Shown in pieces: positions 6,023 to 14,636 of a stretch of 16,695 bases of DNA (positions are counted from its first letter, which is position 1; each line of letters begins with the position of its first letter). Below the pieces are notes generated by a model. The model was not told the DNA's origin. It saw only the letters and a list, made by a program, of their open reading frames with translations, and made no database searches. Source of the stretch: Spirochaetales bacterium (GTDB lineage Bacteria; Spirochaetota; Spirochaetia; SZUA-6; DRHE01); assembly GCA_023136785.1 (NCBI GenBank), contig JAGLQP010000006.1:1-16695 (forward strand), in the 5' to 3' direction. A program made the translations under genes and the position numbers.

Positions 6023-8173
6023 TTGGGGAAGCGTAAAAGTCGGGAGCAGGTCCACGGAATCTTCTATCCCCGATCTGTGGCCGTGGTAGGCACCAATCGC
6101 GGTCGGGGTACGGTTCCATTCGATATTTTCTACAATATTCTCAAAGACGGCTTCCAGGGAACCGTGTATCCGGTCAGCCCCAGAGAAAAATCCGTTGCCG
6201 GGGTGAAGGCGTACAAGTATGTGATCGATATCGATGACGACCTCGACATGGCCGTCCTCGTGTTCCCCAGCACGGTCGCCCACCTCGCCATGGAGCAGAT
6301 CGGCAAGAAGGGGATCAAATCGGCCATTATCATTTCCGCCGGCTTTCGGGAGATCGGGGAGGCAGGAATGAAACGGGAGCAGGAGGTCAAAGCGATCGCC
6401 GATGAGTATGGAGTTTCCTTCATCGGTCCCAACTGTCTCGGTGTGATCAACACGGATCCGGAATGCAGCTTCAACGCCTCCTTCGCCCGACAGATGCCTG
6501 CACAGGGAAACATCGCCTTCCTGTCCCAAAGCGGAGCCCTCTGCACCGCCGTATTGGACTATGCCCTGGCCAAGAATATCGGCTTCTCGAAGTTTGTCAG
6601 TTTTGGCAACAAGGCGGATATTTCCGAGATCGATCTTCTCTACTACCTCAAGGACGATCCTAAGACAAGGGTGATCCTTCTTTACCTCGAAGAGGTCACC
6701 GAGGGCAAAGCCCTGATGGATGTAGTGCAGGAGATACTCTCCGAACGGGGTAAGCCCGTGCTGATCCTCAAGTCGGGGCGTACCACGGAGGGAGCCACAG
6801 CAGCGGCCTCTCATACCGGTTCATTGGCGGGAAGCGATGAGGTATGCAATGCCGCCTTTCGCCAGGCAGGGATCATCCGTTGCGAGACCATAGAAGACAT
6901 GTTCAACTACGCCATATCCATGGCCTACCAGCCGATCCCCGAGGGCAAACGGGTCGCTATCGTTACCAACGCGGGTGGACCCGGAGTTCTGGCAACGGAT
7001 CGGGCGGTGCACGAAGGATTGACGCTGGCCCGTTTTTCGGAGAAGACCGCGGATATCCTGAAAAAGAGCCTTCCCCATACAGCAAACCTGAAGAATCCCG
7101 TAGACCTGATCGGCGATGCGAAAAAGGACCGTTACAGCGCCGCCGTATCCTCGATCCTTGGCGACGATGGGGTAGACGGAGCTCTGGTGATTCTCACTCC
7201 TCAGTCCATGACCGATATTCGCTCGATCGCCGAAGAGCTCTGTTCTATAGGCAGGCGGTTTCCCAAGCCTCTCTACACTTCCTTCATGGGAGAGGCGGAC
7301 GTCTCGGAGGGGGTGGAGATCCTTCAGCGTCATCATATTCCACATTATTCTCTGCCCGAGGATATGTGCCAGGCTTTCTCTCAAGCCTGTCTTTTCGCCG
7401 AGCTCAGAGACAGGGATCCGGGGCAGCCCACCCTCTACGATGATGTGGATATGGACAGGGCGGATCAAATCTTTGCTACAGTACGGGAGGAGGGGGGAAA
7501 AAAACTGTCCATGGACCAGTCCTTCCGTCTTCTCGATGCCTACCGGATTCCCCTGCTTCCCTATGGTCTGGCCGGTTCCGAGGCGGAGGCGGCCGCGTTG
7601 GCCGGCGAGATCGGTTTTCCCATTGTATTAAAAGTCGTCTCCGAGGATGTGATCCACAAGAGTGACGCAGGCGGCGTTCTTCTAGGGCTTGATTCGGCGG
7701 AGAAGGTGCGGAGGGGATATCAGGGTATCCTCGAGAGTGTCCGTTCATCCGTCGCCGGCGCCCGGGTGGAGGCGGTGCTGGTACAGAAGATGGCCGGCGA
7801 TGGGGAGGAAGTGATTATCGGTATCAAACAGGATCCCTCCTTCGGTTCCGTTGTCCTGGTGGGAATCGGCGGCATTTACGTGGAGATTTTTAGGGATTTT
7901 GTCGTTCGGGTAGCCCCGTTCAGCCGCGGAGAAGCCCGGGCCATGGTACAGTCGCTGAAGCTCTTTCCCCTGCTTTCCGGCGTCCGCGGCCGGGAACCGA
8001 GGGATATCGAAAGTCTGCTGACCTGCATCGAGCGGGTCGGTCAGCTGGCCCGGCAGCGGCCGGAGATAGCCGAACTGGATATAAATCCTTTGCTTGTCCG
8101 GTCACAAGGACGGGGCGCTGTGGTTGCAGATGCCCGTGTCGTTCTGGAAAACCTTGAAAGGAAGGAAAGATGA
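6023..8173 (+). CDS. ADP-forming acetate/acyl-CoA synthetase, fused alpha-beta form
   Basis: 716 residues. This enzyme class interconverts acyl-CoA + ADP + phosphate with acid + ATP + CoA through a phosphohistidine. Residues about 10-105 are a CoA-binding Rossmann domain ([16 protein letters not shown]). Residues about 160-460 are the succinyl-CoA-ligase-like part, with the active-site His264 in [11 protein letters not shown]. Residues about 495-710 are the ATP-grasp domain, including [34 protein letters not shown] and AELDINPLL. The domains are complete and in the usual order for the single-chain form. The start is TTG at 6023, supported by GAGGTGATC (6012-6020), 9 nt complementary to the 16S tail, only 4 nt after the previous stop. 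The substrate is most simply acetate, the by-product of NagA, but other acids are possible. Its last bases overlap nagB as ATGA. Confidence 0.9.
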   Translation: MGKRKSREQVHGIFYPRSVAVVGTNRGRGTVPFDIFYNILKDGFQGTVYPVSPREKSVAGVKAYKYVIDIDDDLDMAVLVFPSTVAHLAMEQIGKKGIKSAIIISAGFREIGEAGMKREQEVKAIADEYGVSFIGPNCLGVINTDPECSFNASFARQMPAQGNIAFLSQSGALCTAVLDYALAKNIGFSKFVSFGNKADISEIDLLYYLKDDPKTRVILLYLEEVTEGKALMDVVQEILSERGKPVLILKSGRTTEGATAAASHTGSLAGSDEVCNAAFRQAGIIRCETIEDMFNYAISMAYQPIPEGKRVAIVTNAGGPGVLATDRAVHEGLTLARFSEKTADILKKSLPHTANLKNPVDLIGDAKKDRYSAAVSSILGDDGVDGALVILTPQSMTDIRSIAEELCSIGRRFPKPLYTSFMGEADVSEGVEILQRHHIPHYSLPEDMCQAFSQACLFAELRDRDPGQPTLYDDVDMDRADQIFATVREEGGKKLSMDQSFRLLDAYRIPLLPYGLAGSEAEAAALAGEIGFPIVLKVVSEDVIHKSDAGGVLLGLDSAEKVRRGYQGILESVRSSVAGARVEAVLVQKMAGDGEEVIIGIKQDPSFGSVVLVGIGGIYVEIFRDFVVRVAPFSRGEARAMVQSLKLFPLLSGVRGREPRDIESLLTCIERVGQLARQRPEIAELDINPLLVRSQGRGAVVADARVVLENLERKER

Positions 8174-8985
8174 GAATCATCATTCATGAAAATTATGCCG
8201 TCCTTAGCAAATGGGCGGCCCACTGTATCGTGGGTAAGATCAACAGGTTCAAACCGACCAAGGATAGGCCTTTTGTTCTGGGTTTGCCTACGGGATCCTC
8301 CCCTGTTGGGACCTACGAGCATCTGGTGGATCTCAACCGTCAGGGGGCCGTTAGTTTTGCCAATGTGATTACTTTTAACATGGATGAGTACGTGGGTTTG
8401 CCGGAAGACCATCCGCAGAGCTACCACTATTTCATGCATCATCACCTCTTCGACCACATAGACATCGCCCCGGAGAATGTGAACATCCTGAATGGGAATG
8501 CGGCGGATCTGGAAGCGGAGTGCGAGGGCTACGAAAAAAAGATCGAATCGGTAGGCGGCGTCCAGCTGTTCCTCGGCGGGATAGGTCCCGACGGCCACAT
8601 AGCATTCAACGAACCCTACTCCTCTCTCTCCTCCCGCAGCAGGATCAAGACCCTGACCTACGATACCCGACTGTCCAACTCCCGCTTTTTCGACGGCGAT
8701 GTAGACCGAGTGCCCAAAACAGCCCTCACCGTGGGAGTCGGCACGGTAATGGATGCCCGAGAGATCCTGATTATCGTGAGCGGCCATTCCAAAGCCCACG
8801 CTCTTCAAAAAGTCGTAGAAGAGGGGGTGAATCATGCCTGGACCGTGTCGATGCTGCAGCTGCACAGAAAAGCGATGATCCTCTGCGACGAGGACGCCAC
8901 AGAAGAGCTCAAAGTGGGAACCGTACGCTACTTCAAAGATATCGAGAGGGAGAGCATCCACAGCCTTCCCGGTCTAAACATCTAG
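8170..8985 (+). CDS. nagB: Glucosamine-6-phosphate deaminase
   Basis: 271 residues, close to the E. coli enzyme (266) and alignable with its numbering. It converts glucosamine-6-phosphate to fructose-6-phosphate and ammonia in the cytoplasm. All catalytic residues are in place: Asp72 in TFNMDEYVG, Asp141 and His143 in [14 protein letters not shown], and Glu148 in the same motif. The phosphate-binding loop [11 protein letters not shown] (39-49) and SGHSKA (204-209) are also present. The ATG overlaps the upstream stop (ATGA) and is preceded by AAGGAAAG, so it is translated as part of the operon. It is the ordinary, apparently active deaminase of the locus, in contrast to the divergent fused copy at 10998-13331. 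Confidence 0.95.
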   Translation: MRIIIHENYAVLSKWAAHCIVGKINRFKPTKDRPFVLGLPTGSSPVGTYEHLVDLNRQGAVSFANVITFNMDEYVGLPEDHPQSYHYFMHHHLFDHIDIAPENVNILNGNAADLEAECEGYEKKIESVGGVQLFLGGIGPDGHIAFNEPYSSLSSRSRIKTLTYDTRLSNSRFFDGDVDRVPKTALTVGVGTVMDAREILIIVSGHSKAHALQKVVEEGVNHAWTVSMLQLHRKAMILCDEDATEELKVGTVRYFKDIERESIHSLPGLNI

Positions 8986-8988
8986 TGC

Positions 8989-10983
8989 ATGAAATCCCGG
9001 AGCTTATCGGACTCAGAAATAGCCACCCTCACGACTCAGGGCTGCACTGCTGAAGATTGGCGGCAGATCCAGGTAAGGGACGGTTTCGATCCGCGGCGGG
9101 TTAGAAAGACGTCTTTCAGCGGTCCTGTGTTTCTCGGCCGGCTGGACGGTTCGGCTTCCTTGCCCGGGGGCGGCTCCGTGCCCTGCGGTTTGTACAACAG
9201 CAGGGTCCACGACTGTACGTTTGCTGACAACGTTTTCGTAGACTCGGTAGGCTTTGCGGCGAACTACGACTTCGAGGAGGGGGTGATCGTTCGAAATGTT
9301 GGCGCCCTGGTGGTGGAGGGGATGAGCTCCTTTGCCAATGGAGTGGGCATCCAAATAGTGAACGAAGCGGGCGGGCGGGAGCTTCCCATCTACGACGGGC
9401 TTTCCGCTCAGATTGCCTACCTGCTGGTGATGTATCACCACAAATCCCGCTTTCTTCGGTCCCTGGAGGCATTGATCCAAACCTGCACGGACAGTAAACA
9501 ATCCCACCGGGGCAGAGTTCAGAGGGGGAGCAGGATCGAGGACTGTGGCCGACTGCGCAACGTAATGATTGGAGCCGCCGTGACCGTAGAGGGTGCTCTT
9601 GAATTGGAGGAGGGAACCATCGCCGGCTGTCCGGAGGATCCGAGCTACGTGGGTGTGGGTGTTGTGGCCAGGCAGTTCGTCATCCTGTCAGGTGCTAGGG
9701 TCGACACCGGGGCTACCCTTGAGAGGTGTTTTGTGGGGCAGGGGGTCCGCATCGGGAAGCAGTTCTCCGCCGAGAACTGCGCCTTCTTCGCCAACTGCGA
9801 AGGATTTCACAGCGAAGCCGTATCGCTGTTCGCCGGTCCCTACTCGGTGACCCATCATAAGTCCACGCTGCTGATCGCCTGTTATGTGTCCTTCTTCAAT
9901 GCCGGAAGCGGAACCAACCAGAGCAATCATATGTACAAGCTCGGTCCTCTGCACCAGGGAGTTCTCGAGAGGGGGGTGAAGACGGGTTCCTTTTCCTACC
10001 TGTTCTGGCCTTCCCGGGTCGGCGCCTTCACCTCCGTGGTGGGCAAACACTACGGAAATATAGACACGGCGGATCTGCCATTTTCCAACCTGACCGAAAG
10101 CAATGGCCGGAGCCTTCTTACCCCGGCGATGAATCTTCTCAATATCGGCACGCGCCGGGATGCGGAGAAATGGGTGGATAGAGACAGGCGGCGAGACCCG
10201 GACAAGCTGGACCTGATCCATTTCGATCTTCTCAATCCCTACACGGTGGGTAAGATGATCATGGGGGTGCAGGTGCTCCGCGGTTTGGCCGAAGGCAGTA
10301 CCAAGCAGCAGGAAACGGTGGTCTACAGAGGAGTGCATATACGCCGTTTGCTGCTCAAGATGGGCATCCGCTACTACGAGATGGGGATCGGTCTGTATCT
10401 CGGAGAGCGCCTGGCCGAACGCCTGGAACCTCTCTGTCCCGGGGCAACGGTCGCGGATATCCGCAAGGCCATAGCGCCTTCGAAATCATTTCCGAGGCAA
10501 AGCAAATGGCGGGATATCTGCGGGCTCCTCGCTCCCGCCGAGAAGATCGATGAGATTGTAGAATCGGTGGCCGAGGGGCGCATAAAGGACCTCGGGGAGC
10601 TCCAGCTCCGGCTGCGGCGGATCTACGACAGCTACCGGGAATATGAGTGGGACTGGTGCATCGGGGTTATGCAGGAGCGCCTTGGTATGACCTGGGAGAA
10701 ATTTGAGCCGCCGCAGCTGGCCGAGCTGATCCGTGTCGGCGGGGAGAACGCCGTGAAGCTCAATTCGATTCTGGAGAACGATGCGGCAAAGGAATTCGAC
10801 GAGCACTCCCACATCGGATATGGAATCGACGGATCCAGGGAAGAGGGGAAGCTGGATTTCGAAGCGGTCCGGGGCTCCCTGGAAGGCAACGCCTTTGTAA
10901 GGAAGCTGCGGGAGGACTCCCGCCGGGTGCAGAGCAGAAGCTCCCGATTGCTGGCCTGGCTCGGCGGCCTGGGCAGCTCTTGA
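8989..10983 (+). CDS. DUF4954 family protein, probable left-handed beta-helix
   Basis: 664 residues, cytoplasmic, no signal peptide or membrane segment. The sequence matches my recollection of DUF4954 proteins of Bacteroidetes and spirochaetes: GCTAEDWRQIQVRDGFDP near the N-terminus, GGRELPIYDGLSAQIAYLL (128-146), VTHHKSTLLIA (287-297) and GTNQSNHMYKLGPLHQGVLE (308-327). Residues about 35-350 show short repeats with alternating Gly and Val/Ile (for example RNVMIGAAVTVEG and VGQGVRIGKQ) that suggest a left-handed beta-helix as in nucleotide-sugar acyltransferases. The remainder (about 400-650) is mostly helical. The biochemical function is unknown. The invariant-looking HHK and NQSNHMYK clusters are candidate active-site residues (inference). 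It starts 3 nt after nagB with no clear ribosome binding site, so translation probably depends on coupling. Confidence 0.85.
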   Translation: MKSRSLSDSEIATLTTQGCTAEDWRQIQVRDGFDPRRVRKTSFSGPVFLGRLDGSASLPGGGSVPCGLYNSRVHDCTFADNVFVDSVGFAANYDFEEGVIVRNVGALVVEGMSSFANGVGIQIVNEAGGRELPIYDGLSAQIAYLLVMYHHKSRFLRSLEALIQTCTDSKQSHRGRVQRGSRIEDCGRLRNVMIGAAVTVEGALELEEGTIAGCPEDPSYVGVGVVARQFVILSGARVDTGATLERCFVGQGVRIGKQFSAENCAFFANCEGFHSEAVSLFAGPYSVTHHKSTLLIACYVSFFNAGSGTNQSNHMYKLGPLHQGVLERGVKTGSFSYLFWPSRVGAFTSVVGKHYGNIDTADLPFSNLTESNGRSLLTPAMNLLNIGTRRDAEKWVDRDRRRDPDKLDLIHFDLLNPYTVGKMIMGVQVLRGLAEGSTKQQETVVYRGVHIRRLLLKMGIRYYEMGIGLYLGERLAERLEPLCPGATVADIRKAIAPSKSFPRQSKWRDICGLLAPAEKIDEIVESVAEGRIKDLGELQLRLRRIYDSYREYEWDWCIGVMQERLGMTWEKFEPPQLAELIRVGGENAVKLNSILENDAAKEFDEHSHIGYGIDGSREEGKLDFEAVRGSLEGNAFVRKLREDSRRVQSRSSRLLAWLGGLGSS

Positions 10984-10997
10984 TACAGGGCTTCAGA

Positions 10998-13331
10998 TCA
11001 GCGGTTCTCGGTGCTGCGGCGCAGCTCCTGGGAATGTCGATACAGCTCATCCAGGCTCATGCTCTTTAGAAAAACCATTCCCCGGGTGGCTCGGATCAAG
11101 GCACTGGAATGCTCGTTGAAGAACTCCCTGCCCAGACAGGTCTTGAGAGTCTGATATTGGCTGACCTGGATCTTTTGGGCGAGCTCGGAGAACGGGCCGT
11201 CATGTTCGTAGCTGGGAAAGGAGGCCGCCTTCTGGGAGATGAAGGTGTTGAGGAAGGCACTTTCCTGGAGTGCGAACATGTTCAGCGATACCGGAACAAA
11301 TATTTCCGCTTCACTGGGGTGAAACCGGTACCAGACGTTACGATAACCGAGGATCGTGATGTCCTTCCGTCCGGATTTTTCCTCGTACGAACGGATCGCT
11401 TCGGTAACGGTCTGCAGGACCTTATAATGCGTGTCCGGACCGCTGGCCTCAGGATCCAGAGCGATCGTAACCACATCGGGATTGATCTCTTCGAGAAGCT
11501 TCAGCACAGGGGCAACATCTCTGTTAACCGTGGGTTCCTCGGTGAAGATGTCCCCCTTGTAGAAGCCCAGACGCAGGTGGCATACCGATTCTCCGCTCCA
11601 GCCGAAGTATCCCCACAGGCAGTCCGCCTCCCACTCGCGAGCCATGCCTTTCAGCCGCTGGATATACTGGAGGTCCTTTTTCCCGGGATATTGGGTCTCG
11701 AAGTAGTTGATCAGCTCTTCGATGCGGTCTACGAGGATCTGGCCGTCCCTCTCGTCGTACAGCTCGACCAGATTTCTGTACAGACGGCGCATCTCCCCGT
11801 CGTCCTTCATGGTTCGTGATCCTGCCGCTACTCCGTCCAGATACTGCCAGACGTCCCGGTTGCGGAAGATTCCGTTGGCAGGATCGAAATACCCGGCAGC
11901 CTCCAACTCGAGGAAAGCGGGGCAGCGGATAAAAGCCTTGAGCTTTCGGCACTGCTGCAGCATGAACAGATTGGTCACCGCGGTGAACCCGCTGGTCAGA
12001 GTGGCAAAGTGGTGCCGTGTCGAGTGTTCCCGGATGTGGCGGACGATAAAGGGAAGGTATCCCAGCATCAGATCGTCGTGATGCGGTTCGGTGTGGAGGA
12101 AGACGGTATCCCCCATAATTTGGGTACCCGCTGCGATCTTGTTCTTCAAAGTCTCAACCACGCGACTGCAGATTTTCCGCACGGAACCGTGCTCCCTCTC
12201 TATAAGCAGGGCTGCAAAGGGGGAGTCCTTGAAGTCCTCTTCGCTGAGAGCTTCGATTTTCTTCTGTTTGTTCACAGCCAGATCGATCACCACCTGTTCG
12301 ATCTGGATATCTGTCAGGGAGGGTGCTTTGACGATTTCGGCCAGCCGGCGGGATTGCAGAGCCTTGGCGGCTCCCCTGGTCACATAAAAACGGGCGTGCG
12401 GCAAAACCCGTAGGGAACTGGCGGGGAAGCGAACGTGGCGCTCCTCCTGGACGGCTTCGGCCACGATCCGGGCTTTAGACTCTCCGGCTGCAATGATTAT
12501 GGCCGTGCAGTTTGGGTTGTAGGTGATGGTAGCCAGGCCGACGGTAATTACCAGGCGTTTCCTGGCAACCTCGATTCCTCCGAGGCCTCCAGCCGCCGCT
12601 GCCTGTGTTTCATAGTTGACGGTCGTCAAACGGGTGGTGGAGTATAGATCCGAACCTCTGACGTTGAAACCGATGTGACCGTCCGGACCGATGCCGCCCA
12701 GGAAGAAGCCGATTCCTCCCAGAGCCCGTATGCGGTCTTCGTATTCGACACACCACTGGTCGATACGTTCGATAATCTCCTTCTGCTGCCTCTCATCCTT
12801 GTTGCGGGCCATGCGATGACGGAGCGTTATGTCCACCTCGTCATTTGCCCAAACCTCCTCCAGGGTCTTTCCCTGAGGAAGGCCGATCCGGCTGCAGTCG
12901 ATCAGCAGCGCCCGCTTGGGTTCCAATCCGAACCCCTCGAGATAGAAACGATTCACGTAGTGGAAAAAGCTGTTGTGGTGCAGAGGATTGACGGGATAGA
13001 ATTCATCGATCTGCACGAAGTGAAGACCGGCCGGCTCGCATACCCGTGCCGGATCGATGCCCCATTCCTCCAATTCCCGCTGAACCTCTTTGTTTTTCCA
13101 GCCTTCGAGGAGGCGGGTCACCTCCTTTATGAAATGCTCCGGAGTCTTGCCGGTGGGTAGGGCAATCAACCCTTCAGGATTTTCTTGAGTCCACTCGACA
13201 AAGCGAAGCGCAGCCAGTGTTCCCAGGGAGGGAAAGCTATCCACCACGATCACCCCGATCTTTTCAGTCGGAGGGTAGACGATCCGCTGTCCCGTCCGCT
13301 CAAGAACCCTTTGTTCAACCCTCGAGCTCAT
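10998..13331 (-). CDS. NagB-like domain fused to a PIG-L-type deacetylase domain
   Basis: 777 residues from ATG 13331, chosen because GAGAGGAG lies 5 nt upstream. The longer ATG at 13388 falls inside the proposed -10 box. Residues about 20-340 are a glucosamine-6-phosphate deaminase fold with LPTGKTPEHF (58-67), Asp109 in FVQIDEFYPV, and Asp217 and His219 in [12 protein letters not shown]. The position of E. coli Glu148 is Val224. Residues about 405-700 resemble PIG-L/LmbE N-deacetylases, with PHHDDLMLG (416-424) in place of HPDDE and a distal His635 in GPDTHYK. His417, Asp420 and His635 could form the zinc site, and Asp419 could be the general base. About 200 residues separate the two motifs, more than in small PIG-L proteins. 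NagB/PIG-L fusions occur in Bacteroidetes and are usually annotated as glucosamine-6-phosphate deaminase. The true reaction is unproven. Confidence 0.87.
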   Translation of the reverse strand: MSSRVEQRVLERTGQRIVYPPTEKIGVIVVDSFPSLGTLAALRFVEWTQENPEGLIALPTGKTPEHFIKEVTRLLEGWKNKEVQRELEEWGIDPARVCEPAGLHFVQIDEFYPVNPLHHNSFFHYVNRFYLEGFGLEPKRALLIDCSRIGLPQGKTLEEVWANDEVDITLRHRMARNKDERQQKEIIERIDQWCVEYEDRIRALGGIGFFLGGIGPDGHIGFNVRGSDLYSTTRLTTVNYETQAAAAGGLGGIEVARKRLVITVGLATITYNPNCTAIIIAAGESKARIVAEAVQEERHVRFPASSLRVLPHARFYVTRGAAKALQSRRLAEIVKAPSLTDIQIEQVVIDLAVNKQKKIEALSEEDFKDSPFAALLIEREHGSVRKICSRVVETLKNKIAAGTQIMGDTVFLHTEPHHDDLMLGYLPFIVRHIREHSTRHHFATLTSGFTAVTNLFMLQQCRKLKAFIRCPAFLELEAAGYFDPANGIFRNRDVWQYLDGVAAGSRTMKDDGEMRRLYRNLVELYDERDGQILVDRIEELINYFETQYPGKKDLQYIQRLKGMAREWEADCLWGYFGWSGESVCHLRLGFYKGDIFTEEPTVNRDVAPVLKLLEEINPDVVTIALDPEASGPDTHYKVLQTVTEAIRSYEEKSGRKDITILGYRNVWYRFHPSEAEIFVPVSLNMFALQESAFLNTFISQKAASFPSYEHDGPFSELAQKIQVSQYQTLKTCLGREFFNEHSSALIRATRGMVFLKSMSLDELYRHSQELRRSTENR

Positions 13332-13364
13332 CGGTGCTCCTCTCCCGGGGTATTCCACGGTGCT

Positions 13365-13377
13365 GTTACCTGGCAAC
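13365..13377. promoter_or_regulatory. Near-palindrome in the divergent nagA promoter region, candidate operator
   Basis: GTTACCTGGCAAC is a 13-bp inverted repeat with one mismatched pair. It lies just downstream of the predicted transcription start of the minus-strand NagB/PIG-L gene and about 55 bp upstream of the plus-strand nagA -35 box. It could bind a repressor of the amino-sugar genes. No regulator gene is in the window. Confidence 0.35.
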
Positions 13378-13386
13378 TTGAAGCTC

Positions 13387-13416
13387 ATTCTACCGCGGCT
13401 CGGGCTGCCTTCTCAA
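13387..13416 (-). promoter_or_regulatory. Candidate promoter of the NagB/PIG-L fusion gene
   Basis: On the minus strand, TTGAGA (plus positions 13411-13416), an 18-bp spacer, and TAGAAT (plus positions 13387-13392). Each hexamer differs from consensus at one position, making this the best promoter seen in the window. It predicts a start near 13380 and a leader of about 50 nt before ATG 13331. Confidence 0.6.
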
Positions 13417-13430
13417 GTCATCCCGTGCCA

Positions 13431-13460
13431 TTGACCAGGAGGCTGGGAACTTTCTACACT
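13431..13460 (+). promoter_or_regulatory. Candidate promoter of nagA
   Basis: TTGACC (13431-13436), an 18-bp spacer, and TACACT (13455-13460). The -10 box is 12 nt before the nagA ATG, giving a predicted leader of about 6 nt. No Shine-Dalgarno sequence is present in that interval. Confidence 0.5.
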
Positions 13461-13472
13461 TCCGCTATCACG

Positions 13473-14636
13473 ATGGAACGATATCTAATTTCAGGTGGAA
13501 GGATCATCACTCCCTTCGAGGAGTTGGAGAATCACGAGATCCTGCTCGGCGAGGGCAAGATCCTGCGGATATCCGCCCAGCGTACGATCCAGGATTACGA
13601 TACCCGGATTGATGCAGCCGGGAAGACGGTAGTACCGGGCTTCATAGATGTCCATGTCCAGGGAGCCGGAGGAGCAGACGTTCTTGACGGAACACCGGAA
13701 GCCTTGGACTCGATTTCTCGAACCTGCGCCCGTTTCGGAGTGACCGGGTATCTGGCCACTACCGTGTATCGCCCCCAAGGCGACAACAGTCACCTTCGGA
13801 CCGCCGCCCGAGGCTGCAGCCGGGACCAGAGGGGTGCGGAGCTTCTCGGCATACACCTCGAGGGGCCCTTCATCGCCAAAGACAAACGAGGGATGATCCA
13901 GGAGGACTGCCTGGGTGAGGTGGAGGATCGAACGTTCGAGCGGATCCAGGAGCTCACCGAAAAGCGTCTGCGTATGATGACCATTGCTCCGGAGCTCCCG
14001 GGGGCGCTCGCCCTGATCCGACGGCTGCCGGCGTCGGGGGTGGTAGCCTCTTTCGGCCACTCCACCGCCGACTACGAGCAGACCAAGGCGGGAATTCGGG
14101 CGGGGATCCGCCACGTTACCCATCTGTTCAACGCCATGATGCCGATGCACCACCGCGACCCGGGGCCTATCCCGGCTTTACTCGAATCGCCCGAGGTGAG
14201 TGCCCAGGTGATACCCGACGGTGTCCATATTCATCCCGCGGTGCTGCGGATGGCGGTGCAGTGGCTGACCGAAGGGCGCCTGGTCCTGATCAGCGACGGC
14301 ATGCAGGCTATGGGTTTGCCGGAGGGGCGTTACCTGTACAATAGTCTGGACTACGAGTCGAAAAACGGTACGGCCCGGTATATCGACGGCACCTTGATCG
14401 GAACCACTTTGGGGATCAGTGAACTGATTGACCGCTGCATCACCCACACAGGATGCGGCCTGATGCCTGCGGTCCGTGCCGCTTCCTATAATCCCGCCTC
14501 CGTCCTCGGGCTGCAGAACCGCAAAGGCAGCCTGGAGCAGGGAAAGGACGCCGACCTGGTTCTGCTCGGACCCGGTCTTGAGGTCGACATGACTTTCCGT
14601 GCAGGAAGGTGTGTGTACAGGGCTGAGCCGGGGTGA
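13473..14636 (+). CDS. nagA: N-acetylglucosamine-6-phosphate deacetylase
   Basis: 387 residues, the usual length. It hydrolyses N-acetylglucosamine-6-phosphate to glucosamine-6-phosphate and acetate, the step before NagB. It belongs to the amidohydrolase superfamily. The metal-site region reads VVPGFIDVHVQGAGG (53-67), with His61-x-Gln63 resembling the E. coli Q-x-N form more than a strict HxH. Other expected residues are Glu130 in HLEGPF, His196 in GHSTADYE, His217 in HLFNAM, His252 in DGVHIHP and the catalytic Asp275 in ISDGMQAMG. The C-terminal AASYNPASVLGL and KGSLEQGKDADLVLL are typical of the family. ATG 13473 (MERYLISGG) is the family-consistent start. The open frame continues upstream to 13185 but overlaps the divergent gene and promoters. 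Its stop overlaps the next gene's GTG. Confidence 0.94.
   Translation: MERYLISGGRIITPFEELENHEILLGEGKILRISAQRTIQDYDTRIDAAGKTVVPGFIDVHVQGAGGADVLDGTPEALDSISRTCARFGVTGYLATTVYRPQGDNSHLRTAARGCSRDQRGAELLGIHLEGPFIAKDKRGMIQEDCLGEVEDRTFERIQELTEKRLRMMTIAPELPGALALIRRLPASGVVASFGHSTADYEQTKAGIRAGIRHVTHLFNAMMPMHHRDPGPIPALLESPEVSAQVIPDGVHIHPAVLRMAVQWLTEGRLVLISDGMQAMGLPEGRYLYNSLDYESKNGTARYIDGTLIGTTLGISELIDRCITHTGCGLMPAVRAASYNPASVLGLQNRKGSLEQGKDADLVLLGPGLEVDMTFRAGRCVYRAEPG

Noticed and set aside
13185..13472. 96-codon N-terminal extension of the nagA frame
   Set aside because: It overlaps the divergent NagB/PIG-L gene and both promoters, and NagA proteins begin at the MERYLISGG position.
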